A stretch of 64,000 bases of DNA from Acinetobacter portensis (lineage in GTDB: Bacteria; Pseudomonadota; Gammaproteobacteria; Pseudomonadales; Moraxellaceae): contig NZ_LWRV01000082.1 of the NCBI RefSeq assembly GCF_009372215.1, positions 1-64,000 on the forward strand, read 5' to 3'. The position numbers were made by a program, and so were the translations under genes. The notes beneath the pieces were generated by a model that was not told the DNA's origin, did no database searches, and was given only the letters and a program-made list of their open reading frames with translations. Within the stretch, counting starts at the first letter, position 1. Each line of letters starts with the position of its first letter. Shown one piece after another: positions 16,553 through 24,717 of this stretch.

Positions 16553-17827
16553 GTGAGTTTTGACCTGAGTGTAATTCCAAATAAAAATATCATTGTCGCT
16601 GTAACAGGCGGTATTGCTGCATATAAAAGTGCGATTTTAGTTCGTCGTTTAAAAGATGCTGGCTTTAATATTCGCGTTGTGATGACCAAAGGTGCACAAG
16701 CCTTTATCACGCCACTTACATTTCAAGCTTTATCGGGGAATTCTGTTCATACGGAATTATTAAATCCTGAAGCTGAAGCAGGAATGGGGCATATTGAATT
16801 AGCGCGTTGGGCAGATCTTGTCCTTGTTGCACCGGCATCTTGCGATACCTTGGCAAAATTTGCAGCAGGTTTGGCAGATGATTTACTTTCAACTTTATAT
16901 TTAGCGACCAAAGCACCTGTTTGGGTTGCTCCTGCAATGAATCAGCAAATGTGGGCAGCTAAAGCAACGCAACGAAATTTAAATACGCTTGTTGAAGATG
17001 GTGTGCATGTCATTATGCCTGATGCAGGTGCGCAAGCGTGTGGGGATATTGGTTTAGGACGTATGCCTGAGCCTGAGGAACTTGCTTATCAAGTGACTGA
17101 ATATTTCCATAAAGCGCAACGTACAATTGCTGAAAAATTTGGTCAATTGGCAGGTAAGCATGTGGTGATTACCGCAGGGCCAACACGTGAATCTATTGAT
17201 CCTGTGCGCTATATTTCAAATCATAGTACAGGGAAAATGGGCTTTTCTTTAGCAGCAGCGTGTTATTCGGCAGGTGCAAAAGTTACGCTTATTGCTGGGC
17301 CTGTAAGCTTAGATACGCCAAATGGCGTGCGCCGTATTAATGTTCAATCTGCGGTGCAAATGCTTGATACAAGTATGCAAATGCTAGATGAAGGCTGTGA
17401 TATTTTTATCGCGACAGCCGCAGTTGCAGACTATAGAGTGGCATCAGTTGCTGAGCATAAAATTAAAAAATCAGGTGATGAACTCAATGTGTCATTGGTT
17501 AAAAACCCTGATATTGTGGCAACTATTGCACAGCAAGCGAAACGACCATTTATGGTGGGCTTTGCAGCGGAAACACGCAATGTTGAAGAATATGCCGCAG
17601 GGAAATTGGTTGCGAAAAAACTCGATATGATTGCATGTAATGATGTTTCACGAGCCGATATTGGCTTTGCATCAGATCAAAATGCAATGACCGTATTTTT
17701 TGCCGATCATTATCAAATGCAAAAACGTGATTTAGAAAAAGCATCTAAGCAGGAAATTTCACAACAATTGGTGGATGCAATTCACGATGCTTTAAATCAT
17801 ACAGCTGAAATTGAAGAAGATTTTTAA
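16553..17827 (+). CDS. coaBC: Phosphopantothenoylcysteine decarboxylase/phosphopantothenate-cysteine ligase
   Basis: This 424-residue bifunctional enzyme makes 4'-phosphopantetheine for coenzyme A. The N-terminal CoaC flavoprotein (about 1-190) has VTGGIAAYKS and the PAMNQQMW motif. The C-terminal CoaB ligase (about 200-420) has ITAGPTRESIDPVRYISNHS and the AAVADYR region. The start is GTG at 16553, ten bases after an AAAGG site. With panB and panC further right, most of the pantothenate-to-CoA route is in this window. Confidence 0.96.
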   Translation: MSFDLSVIPNKNIIVAVTGGIAAYKSAILVRRLKDAGFNIRVVMTKGAQAFITPLTFQALSGNSVHTELLNPEAEAGMGHIELARWADLVLVAPASCDTLAKFAAGLADDLLSTLYLATKAPVWVAPAMNQQMWAAKATQRNLNTLVEDGVHVIMPDAGAQACGDIGLGRMPEPEELAYQVTEYFHKAQRTIAEKFGQLAGKHVVITAGPTRESIDPVRYISNHSTGKMGFSLAAACYSAGAKVTLIAGPVSLDTPNGVRRINVQSAVQMLDTSMQMLDEGCDIFIATAAVADYRVASVAEHKIKKSGDELNVSLVKNPDIVATIAQQAKRPFMVGFAAETRNVEEYAAGKLVAKKLDMIACNDVSRADIGFASDQNAMTVFFADHYQMQKRDLEKASKQEISQQLVDAIHDALNHTAEIEEDF

Positions 17828-17856
17828 TTTACAGCGTTTGAAATTTGTTCCATATT

Positions 17857-17883
17857 AAATGCAGCCTAGGCTGCATTTTTTTT
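17857..17883 (+). terminator. Rho-independent terminator after coaBC
   Basis: The perfect palindrome AAATGCAGCC-TA-GGCTGCATTT is followed by a run of T. It separates coaBC from the cytochrome b562-like gene that starts 22 bp later. Confidence 0.92.
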
Positions 17884-17904
17884 GCAAACTCAAAAGGGAA
17901 AGGA

Positions 17905-18297
17905 ATGAACAAATTTATAAAAGTAGGATTATTTAGTGCGACATTTTTAATTTTAGCTACTGCACAGGCAGCAGAACCATTAGAAGATGCAATGAAATCT
18001 TTGGCTAAAAACTCTAAAGTATTTGATCAAGCACAAAATGTTGACGTGGCGAATAAAGCATTAGCTGAAATGGCGAATGCAACGCAATTGGCAAAGGAAA
18101 ATAAGCCCAAAAAATTAAGAAAATTGGCTGAAACAGATGCGAAAGTTATCGCGTACGAAGAAACCTTTAATCGCTTATTTATTGAAATTGAGCATGCACA
18201 ACATCTTGTACATGAAAATAAATTAGATGAAGCTAAATTGATTTCAGAGAAATTTAATGAAATTAAGAAACAAGGTCATAAAGCGTATCGATTTTAA
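17905..18297 (+). CDS. Cytochrome b562 family periplasmic protein
   Basis: The start was set at the ATG at 17905, which follows GGGAAAGGA. The 130-residue precursor then has a signal peptide ending near AQA-AEP (residues 21-25). The mature part is a four-helix bundle of the cytochrome b562 type. Met30 (in LEDAM) and His125 (in HKAYRF) fall where the two axial haem ligands Met7 and His102 lie in mature E. coli b562. Overall identity is low, so haem binding is inferred from the ligands, length and helix pattern. The gene has its own terminators on both sides. Confidence 0.75.
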   Translation: MNKFIKVGLFSATFLILATAQAAEPLEDAMKSLAKNSKVFDQAQNVDVANKALAEMANATQLAKENKPKKLRKLAETDAKVIAYEETFNRLFIEIEHAQHLVHENKLDEAKLISEKFNEIKKQGHKAYRF

Positions 18298-18316
18298 TTT
18301 TAAAATATTCAAACAT

Positions 18317-18347
18317 AAAAAAAGACCGCATTATGCGGTCTTTTTTT
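18317..18347. terminator. Bidirectional terminator, cytochrome gene and secB
   Basis: Arms AAAGACCGCA and TGCGGTCTTT surround TTA, with seven A before and seven T after. The element lies between convergent stop codons and can act on both strands. Confidence 0.94.
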
Positions 18348-18356
18348 GCTTAACGC

Positions 18357-18812
18357 TTATGCATTGCCTTCGGCAGCAGCAGCTTGAGCACGTTTCATAT
18401 TTTCTTCGAACTCAGCATCAAAATTGATTGGAGTAAGAAGTAATTGAGGGAAACTACCTTTTGTTACCATATCATTTACAGCTTCGCGTAAGAATGGGAA
18501 CAAAATATTTGGGCAGTATGCACCAAGAATATATGGAAGGCGTTCCTCTTCAACAGCATCAACCAAGAAAATACCAGATTGAGTTACATCAACAATAAAA
18601 GCAGTTTCGCCAGCATTTTCTGCTTGAACAATCACTTTTAAAGAAACTTCAAAGTGAGTCTCATCAATTTTTTCAGCAGAAGATGAAAGATTGATGTTTA
18701 ATTCAGGTTCCCAAGCTTTGGTAAAAACTTGAGCGCCAGGAACTTCAAAAGAAATATCTTTAGTGTAAATACGTTCTAATGCTAATTGTGGTTGAGTTTC
18801 TTGTTCACTCAT
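18357..18812 (-). CDS. secB: Protein-export chaperone SecB
   Basis: This 151-residue acidic cytosolic chaperone matches SecB in length and in blocks such as [17 protein letters not shown] near the N-terminus and [12 protein letters not shown] near residue 105. It binds unfolded precursors and passes them to SecA for Sec export. It lies directly after grxC (35 bp), in the conserved order yibN-grxC-secB, so the three genes are probably one transcript. Confidence 0.97.
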   Translation of the reverse strand: MSEQETQPQLALERIYTKDISFEVPGAQVFTKAWEPELNINLSSSAEKIDETHFEVSLKVIVQAENAGETAFIVDVTQSGIFLVDAVEEERLPYILGAYCPNILFPFLREAVNDMVTKGSFPQLLLTPINFDAEFEENMKRAQAAAAEGNA

Positions 18813-18847
18813 TATTGGATCCTTAATATTTCTAAGTTAATTAAAAA

Positions 18848-19105
18848 TTACGCTACTACTAAGTGGTCTAGTTTCGCTTCACGATCTAAAGCATAAAGCT
18901 GGTCAAAACCACCAATAAATTGATCTTCAATAAAAATCTGTGGAACAGTACGATGGTTGGTGCGTTGCATCAACTCAATACGTGCTTCAGCAGGTTCTTG
19001 AGATAAATTAATTTCGTTGTATTCGATACCTTTACGTTCTAGAAGTTGTTTTGCACGAACGCAGTAAGGACATGAATTTGTTGAATAAATAGTCACTTTA
19101 GCCAT
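18848..19105 (-). CDS. grxC: Glutaredoxin 3
   Basis: This 85-residue glutaredoxin has the dithiol active site CPYC at residues 12-15 and the glutathione-binding blocks RTVPQIFI and GGFDQLYAL. It reduces disulfides with glutathione. The ATG at 19105 is chosen because AGGAG lies 8 bp before it and the protein then starts MAKVTIYS as in the family. A longer upstream frame would overlap the preceding gene. Confidence 0.96.
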   Translation of the reverse strand: MAKVTIYSTNSCPYCVRAKQLLERKGIEYNEINLSQEPAEARIELMQRTNHRTVPQIFIEDQFIGGFDQLYALDREAKLDHLVVA

Positions 19106-19128
19106 TCTATTTTCTCCTGAAACGTAAA

Positions 19129-19536
19129 TTATTTTGCTTTCACAAGTGGTAAGCCTTGAGCTTTCCAATTGCTAACACCACCATCTAAGCGATAAGCATC
19201 TGAGTGACCCACTTGTTGTAATGCTGTACCTGCAACTTGACCTAAGTTACAGATAAACACGATTGGGCGTTCTGCTGTTTTTAACTCTTCGATATGGCTT
19301 GTAATTTTGCTGTAAGGAATATTACGGCTGCCGCTAATATGACCTTCGCTGAAATCTTTAGCGTCACGTAAATCTACAAGCATTGCATTTTTAGCTTTCA
19401 CTAAAATGCCTAAAGATTGCGGAGAGATCTTACGACCATTACGTTGACCTTCTAAAACGAAGAACAACACTACCAGTACAGCAAGTGTTCCAAATAAGAG
19501 GGGATGATTCCCCATAAACTCGAACCAACGTTCCAC
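19129..19536 (-). CDS. yibN: Membrane-anchored rhodanese-like protein, YibN family
   Basis: This 135-residue protein has one N-terminal membrane helix (about 12-28), then a rhodanese domain with LVDLRDAKDFSEGHISGSRN and the active-site loop CNLGQVAG. E. coli YibN has the same layout and gene position before grxC and secB. Its sulfurtransferase substrate is unknown. The domain probably faces the cytosol. Confidence 0.92.
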   Translation of the reverse strand: MERWFEFMGNHPLLFGTLAVLVVLFFVLEGQRNGRKISPQSLGILVKAKNAMLVDLRDAKDFSEGHISGSRNIPYSKITSHIEELKTAERPIVFICNLGQVAGTALQQVGHSDAYRLDGGVSNWKAQGLPLVKAK

Positions 19537-19630
19537 AAATCACCTAATTACAATTTAATATTGTCGAAGAGTATAGCCTATAAATATGGCGATCAAAATC
19601 GCGTCTTCAAGGGCTGATGTTGAATAAAAA

Positions 19631-20689
19631 TTAATTTTTTTGCTGAGCTTCAGCAATTTCATCAATTAAACGTAAAAAACTGTCTAAACGACGAGGTAAA
19701 ATTTCACCATTTTGTGCCGCTAAACGCAGTGCACATTGTTTTTCATGTTTATGCGTACAGTTTCTGAATTGGCAATATCCCAAAAGCTTATCAATTTCAG
19801 GAAAACCTTCTTGCACTTTGTCTATGTTTAAATGCCATAAACCAAATTCACGAATTCCTGGAGAATCAATGAGCGCAGCACCATCACCAAAGCCAATCAG
19901 GCGGGTAGATGTTGTTGTGTGCTGACCAAGCGCAGAGTTTTCAGAAATGATATTGGTCTTTTGGGTTGCATCGGGAACAATAGTATTGATGATTGAGCTT
20001 TTACCCACACCCGATTGACCCACAAAAGCAACGGTTTCACCTGCTAATCTTTCCGCAAGTTTAGACACATTATCCATAGACTGCGTAAGCATGATTTCAT
20101 AGCCTAAATTTTGGTAATCTTTTACCAAATCTAGAATAGGATCATTTTCTTTGAGTAAATCGGTTTTATTCATGACTAATAATGCAGGAATTTTAGCATC
20201 TGCACAGGCCACTAAATAACGATCGATTAAACCTGGAGCAGGTTCAGGAAGAGGTGCAAATACAATGACAATTAAACTAATATTTGCCGCAACAGGCTTC
20301 ACTTTGTGATAACGATCTGGTCGTGTAAGTAAAGATTGACGTGGATGAATGGCAGTAATAATACCTAAACCCGTAATAGGGTCTGCTTGCCATTTTACGC
20401 GGTCACCTGTCACCAATAATTCTAAATTGGTACGGGTATGACAACGCCAAACGCTACCCAATTCAATGGGTTTCCAAAAAGGTTCAGGTTCGCCATCTTT
20501 AACAATCGGTTTTTCAGGATGTACGTCAGGAGTCGAGAGTGTTTGCACTTCAAGTTGGCGTCCATAATGTTGAACCACCAGACCTTCTAAATCATTTGAA
20601 GTATCTAAATCTTCTTGACGTGTTTTATGTTGTTTCTCAATACGACGTTGTTGCTGTTCGGTTAAACGTCGTTTACGAATTAAAGCCAT
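19631..20689 (-). CDS. rsgA: Ribosome small subunit-dependent GTPase A
   Basis: This 352-residue circularly permuted GTPase has the motifs in order NKTD, GQSGVGKSS and DSPGIREFG. An OB-fold precedes them, and a C-terminal zinc knuckle (CQFRNCTHKHEKQC) follows. RsgA helps the late maturation of the 30S subunit. The N-terminus is basic and Gln-rich. It is divergent from orn, the usual neighbour. Confidence 0.96.
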   Translation of the reverse strand: MALIRKRRLTEQQQRRIEKQHKTRQEDLDTSNDLEGLVVQHYGRQLEVQTLSTPDVHPEKPIVKDGEPEPFWKPIELGSVWRCHTRTNLELLVTGDRVKWQADPITGLGIITAIHPRQSLLTRPDRYHKVKPVAANISLIVIVFAPLPEPAPGLIDRYLVACADAKIPALLVMNKTDLLKENDPILDLVKDYQNLGYEIMLTQSMDNVSKLAERLAGETVAFVGQSGVGKSSIINTIVPDATQKTNIISENSALGQHTTTSTRLIGFGDGAALIDSPGIREFGLWHLNIDKVQEGFPEIDKLLGYCQFRNCTHKHEKQCALRLAAQNGEILPRRLDSFLRLIDEIAEAQQKN

Positions 20690-20812
20690 TCATATCCTAA
20701 AAAACCTTGAATCTAAGATGGCAAAAATAGCACGAAGAAGGGGGACAATTACAGCTATCATTCAAGAAATTTGCTACTATGTTGTTTTTAAGCCCAATAA
20801 GATTGCACATTT

Positions 20813-21370
20813 ATGAGCAGCACTCCTGATACACGCCTCATTTGGATTGACCTTGAAATGACAGGTCTAGATACAGATAACGACGAAATTATTGAAATTG
20901 CGACCATTGTGACAGATGATAATTTAAATATTTTGGCAGAAGGTCCTGTGCTTGCTATACATCAGTCTCCAATTAAGCTTAATGCAATGGATGAGTGGAA
21001 CACTCGCCAACATGGACAATCGGGTTTAATTGAGCGTGTACGTCGTAGTAAGCTCACTGCGCAAGATGCAGAACAGCAAACGCTTGAATTTCTAAAAAAA
21101 TGGGTAGATCCAAAATCATCTCCGATGTGCGGTAACTCAATTTGCCAAGACCGTCGTTTTATGCACCGTTTAATGCCTGAACTAGAACAATTTTTCCATT
21201 ATCGCAACCTAGATGTATCTTCTGTAAAAGAATTGGCTAAACGCTGGCGCCCAGAGATTATGGGTGGATTGAAAAAGAATGCATCACATTTAGCAATGGA
21301 TGATATTCGTGATTCAATTGCAGAACTTAAATATTATCGTGATTATTTCTTTATTATGAATAAAGATTAA
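20813..21370 (+). CDS. orn: Oligoribonuclease
   Basis: This 185-residue DEDDh exonuclease has motifs [10 protein letters not shown] near residue 11, NSICQDRRF near 107 and [11 protein letters not shown] near 160. It degrades RNA dinucleotides, including pGpG from cyclic di-GMP turnover, and is often essential. It is divergent from rsgA with a 123-bp shared promoter region. Confidence 0.97.
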   Translation: MSSTPDTRLIWIDLEMTGLDTDNDEIIEIATIVTDDNLNILAEGPVLAIHQSPIKLNAMDEWNTRQHGQSGLIERVRRSKLTAQDAEQQTLEFLKKWVDPKSSPMCGNSICQDRRFMHRLMPELEQFFHYRNLDVSSVKELAKRWRPEIMGGLKKNASHLAMDDIRDSIAELKYYRDYFFIMNKD

Positions 21371-21389
21371 TACTTGTTATAAGTAATCG

Positions 21390-21413
21390 AAAAGGGGCGA
21401 AAGCCTCTTTTTT
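21390..21413 (+). terminator. Rho-independent terminator after orn
   Basis: Arms AAAAGGGGC and GCCTCTTTT (one G-U pair) enclose GAAA and run into T. Confidence 0.85.
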
Positions 21414-21414
21414 A

Positions 21415-21443
21415 TTGGCTGACGCTTAAAATATGCGTATAAT
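21415..21443 (+). promoter_or_regulatory. Candidate sigma-70 promoter of the BI-1 family gene
   Basis: A TTGGCT -35 box, a 17-bp spacer and a perfect TATAAT -10 box lie about 90 bp before the ATG. The -35 box overlaps the end of the orn terminator. Confidence 0.65.
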
Positions 21444-21536
21444 TTATACATGTTACAAAAATGATTTACGTTGTTCATTTTTATGAAGATGATGACGTAT
21501 AAAATTGAATGATGAATTATAACAACGAGTTTTATT

Positions 21537-22271
21537 ATGCAAAGTAATAACCCTATTTTATCTCGTGTTGAAATCCAACATGACTATTCAGCGCCTATGA
21601 CCATTCAAGGTGCAATTCAAAAGGCAACTCTTCTTACTGTTATTTCAGCAGTCGTTGGTGTTTCATTTTTCTTTTATGTGTTTATGACGGCTAACTTGTC
21701 ACTTGCATATACAGGGGCAATGGTTGGTGCAATTGGTGGTTTAATTCTTGCGTTAATTGCAACATTTAAACCCAATACGGCTCGTACTTTAGCTATTCCT
21801 TATGCATTATTTGAAGGTGCTTTTTTAGGTGGTATTTCTGTTGTTTTCCAATTGAAATATCCAGGTGTTCCTTTACAAGCTTTATTGGCAACATTCGTCA
21901 CGACTTTAGTGATGTTTGGTTTGTATAAATACGAAATTGTTCGTGCGACTGAAAAATTTAAATCAGTGGTGATGTCTGCATCAATCGCCATTGCCATTGT
22001 ATTTGTTGTGCAGTTTGTAATGCGTATGGCTTTCGGTTCAAGCATTCCATTCTTGTTTGAAACAAGTCCTCTTGGAATTGGTTTTGCTGCATTTGTTGCA
22101 GTCATTGCATCTTTAAATTTAATTTTAGATTTCGATTTAATTGAAAATGGTGCAGCACAAGGCGCGCCAAAATCAATGGAATGGTTATCTGCAATTGCAT
22201 TATTGGCAACATTGGTTTGGATGTATTATTCATTCTTACGTTTATTGGGCATGCTCAATAGCGATGACTAA
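21537..22271 (+). CDS. Bax inhibitor-1/YccA family membrane protein
   Basis: This 244-residue protein has about seven membrane helices and the BI-1 family C-terminal motif DFDLIENGA with conserved Asp residues. Bacterial relatives include YccA/YbhL, which interact with FtsH protease or act as pH-dependent leak channels. Which applies here is unknown. It has its own promoter and terminator, so it is monocistronic. Confidence 0.92.
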   Translation: MQSNNPILSRVEIQHDYSAPMTIQGAIQKATLLTVISAVVGVSFFFYVFMTANLSLAYTGAMVGAIGGLILALIATFKPNTARTLAIPYALFEGAFLGGISVVFQLKYPGVPLQALLATFVTTLVMFGLYKYEIVRATEKFKSVVMSASIAIAIVFVVQFVMRMAFGSSIPFLFETSPLGIGFAAFVAVIASLNLILDFDLIENGAAQGAPKSMEWLSAIALLATLVWMYYSFLRLLGMLNSDD

Positions 22272-22286
22272 TTTGCTATAAATAAT

Positions 22287-22314
22287 AAAACGCTCCAAAT
22301 TTGGGGCGTTTTTT
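22287..22314 (+). terminator. Rho-independent terminator after the BI-1 gene
   Basis: Arms AAAACGCTCC and GGGGCGTTTT (one G-U pair) are joined through AAATTT, with a T-run after. Confidence 0.88.
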
Positions 22315-22414
22315 GTATTTAAAATTTATAGAAATGAAAAAAGATGCATTATGCAATTTAGTAATTTATAAATTTTAGGCATTATGTGAACAGATTATAT
22401 TAAGTGAGAATCTC

Positions 22415-23218
22415 ATGGCACAAGGATTATTAGTAGGTAAACGCTTTCTTATTGCAGGTATTGCAAGCAAATTATCAATTGCATTTGGTATTGCAGAAGC
22501 TCTTCATCGTGAAGGTGCAGAGTTAGCATTTACTTACCCGAATGAAAAATTAAAAAAACGTGTAGATGATTTTGCTGCACAATTCGGTTCAACTTTAGTA
22601 TTTCCTTGTGATGTAGGTGTTGATGCTGAAATTGACAGTGCTTTTGCAGAACTTGCAAAACATTGGGATGGTTTAGATGGTCTTGTGCATTCAATTGGTT
22701 TTGCACCTGCACATGCTTTAGATGGCGATTTCACTGATGTAACTGACCGTGATGGTTTTAAAGTTGCTCATGATATTAGCGCATATAGCTTTATTGCGAT
22801 GGCACGTGCTGCGAAGCCTTTATTGGCTGCGCGTCAAGGTTGCTTATTAACGCTGACGTATCAAGGTTCTGAGCGCGTAATGCCAAACTACAACGTGATG
22901 GGAATGGCAAAAGCATCTTTAGAAGCAGGCGTACGTTATTTAGCATCTAGCTTGGGTGCTGAAGGTATTCGTGTAAACGCAATCTCAGCAGGTCCTATCC
23001 GTACACTTGCAGCTTCAGGTATTAAATCTTTCCGTAAAATGTTAGACATTAATGAAAAAGTTGCACCGCTTAAACGCAACGTAACGATTGAAGATGTTGG
23101 TAATGCTGCATTGTTCTTATGTTCACCTTGGGCAAATGGTATTACTGGTGAAATCTTATATGTAGATGCTGGTTATAATACTGTAGGTATGAGCGCATCT
23201 TTAATGGATAGCGAATAA
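22415..23218 (+). CDS. fabI: Enoyl-[acyl-carrier-protein] reductase (NADH)
   Basis: This 267-residue short-chain dehydrogenase-like protein has the FabI hallmarks: [18 protein letters not shown] at the nucleotide site, a catalytic Tyr-x6-Lys in YNVMGMAK, and [13 protein letters not shown] before the substrate loop. It performs the last reduction in each round of fatty acid elongation and is the triclosan target. It is monocistronic. Confidence 0.97.
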   Translation: MAQGLLVGKRFLIAGIASKLSIAFGIAEALHREGAELAFTYPNEKLKKRVDDFAAQFGSTLVFPCDVGVDAEIDSAFAELAKHWDGLDGLVHSIGFAPAHALDGDFTDVTDRDGFKVAHDISAYSFIAMARAAKPLLAARQGCLLTLTYQGSERVMPNYNVMGMAKASLEAGVRYLASSLGAEGIRVNAISAGPIRTLAASGIKSFRKMLDINEKVAPLKRNVTIEDVGNAALFLCSPWANGITGEILYVDAGYNTVGMSASLMDSE

Positions 23219-23239
23219 GTCTTTCCATTTTTAAGATGT

Positions 23240-23267
23240 AAAAAACGGTGCTGATGCACCGTTTTTT
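23240..23267. terminator. Bidirectional terminator, fabI and efflux operon
   Basis: Perfect 12-base arms (AAAAAACGGTGC and complement) enclose TGAT. The hairpin lies between convergent fabI and the outer membrane factor gene, with A- and T-runs for both strands. Confidence 0.94.
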
Positions 23268-23292
23268 ATTGCTCATAAAACAAATTTAAGGT

Positions 23293-24708
23293 TTAAGGTA
23301 ATTGCTTAATTGGGCTACCACCTAAAGCTTGCATTAAAGTCACATAAGCATTGTATTGGCTTTGCTTTGTTTGCACTAAAGATAAACGTGCTTCACGCGT
23401 GGTCTTTTGAGCATCAATTAAGTTTTTCAATGCAATTGCGCCATTTTTATAACGAACTTGAGTTAAATATTCAGTTTTTTCGGCAAGCTGAACATTACGC
23501 TCTTGTAAGGCAACTTGTTTATCTAACTCATTACGAGCAGAAAGGGCATTCTCAACATCTGCAAAAGCTTTGTACATGGTTTGACGATATTGAATAATCG
23601 ACTTTTCATATTCTAGTTCATTTACTTTCAAATCACGTTTCATATCATTCCATTGTAAAAATGGAAGTGATAATCCTGCACCTAAAATTGCAACAGGGTT
23701 TGAAAGCACTTGAGATAATGAAGTACTTGTACCACCAGTTACAATGCTACCTGTTAAATTGATAGAAGGGTAGTAGCTTGCTTTGTTGGCATCTTTATTG
23801 GCTAAAGCTTTACGTAAGCGTAGTTCAGTTGCTTTTAAATCTGGACGACGTGATAAAAGCTCCGCAGGTAAGCCCGCAGAAATTTTAGGTAGATTAGACT
23901 GTGGTAAGTGTTGCGGTTCATTAATATTTAATTGTTGAATAGGTTGATTTAACAAAACAGCCAAAGCTGTACGTGTTTCAACTTTTTGTTGTTCAATTTG
24001 GCTTAAGCTTGCTTTTTGACTTTGAACGGCTTGTTCTGCAGAACTTAAATCTAAACCTGAAACAGCACCTGCACGATATTGCACTTTAACCAAATCATAG
24101 GTTTTTTGAGTACTTGCTAAGTTTTGCTTTGCAACCGAAAGACGTTCATTTAAATAGCCCAGTTGCCAATAAAGCTGTGCTGTTGTTGCAATTAAGCTTT
24201 GTGCTGTTGCTTGTAAATCTTGTTCAGATGCTAAAGCTTCCCAACGCGAAGCTTCGGTTTGATTGGCAAGTTTACCAAACAAATCTAGTTCATAACTCAA
24301 GCCAGGGTAGCTAAGTGAAATTCCTTGTGATGAATCTCCATCGCCATCTAAACTAAAGCGATGTCCAATATTTGCACCTGCATTGCCAACGCGAATACCT
24401 TGCTGACTTTGAGATTGTTTGGCTTGAATGCGTGCTTGTTGCAAGTTAATCCCTGCAACTGCTAAATCTGTATTAGCCGATAGAACTTTATCGACCAATT
24501 GATTGAGTTGAGCATCACCAAACAAAGTCCACCATTGGTCAGCATAAGCATCTGCATAAATTTGTTTGCTGACATTTTTTGAATTTTGAAAGCTAGATGG
24601 TGTAGAAATAGTGGGCTGTTCATAGGGTGATTTCACCAGAGCCGCACAACCGACCAATGAACTACCTAGAATTAAAGCACTTGCAAGCTTAGTTAAATGT
24701 GTTTGCAT
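23293..24708 (-). CDS. Outer membrane efflux channel lipoprotein, OprM/AdeC-K type
   Basis: This 471-residue TolC-family outer membrane factor has a lipoprotein signal (lipobox LVGC, Cys21) and two repeated outer membrane efflux domains. The conserved family block SAGLPAELLSRRPDL lies mid-protein. It forms the exit duct of a tripartite pump. It starts 9 bp after macB, so the operon encodes all three components, whereas E. coli macAB borrows TolC. Confidence 0.93.
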   Translation of the reverse strand: MQTHLTKLASALILGSSLVGCAALVKSPYEQPTISTPSSFQNSKNVSKQIYADAYADQWWTLFGDAQLNQLVDKVLSANTDLAVAGINLQQARIQAKQSQSQQGIRVGNAGANIGHRFSLDGDGDSSQGISLSYPGLSYELDLFGKLANQTEASRWEALASEQDLQATAQSLIATTAQLYWQLGYLNERLSVAKQNLASTQKTYDLVKVQYRAGAVSGLDLSSAEQAVQSQKASLSQIEQQKVETRTALAVLLNQPIQQLNINEPQHLPQSNLPKISAGLPAELLSRRPDLKATELRLRKALANKDANKASYYPSINLTGSIVTGGTSTSLSQVLSNPVAILGAGLSLPFLQWNDMKRDLKVNELEYEKSIIQYRQTMYKAFADVENALSARNELDKQVALQERNVQLAEKTEYLTQVRYKNGAIALKNLIDAQKTTREARLSLVQTKQSQYNAYVTLMQALGGSPIKQLP

Positions 24709-24717
24709 GATTGTTTC

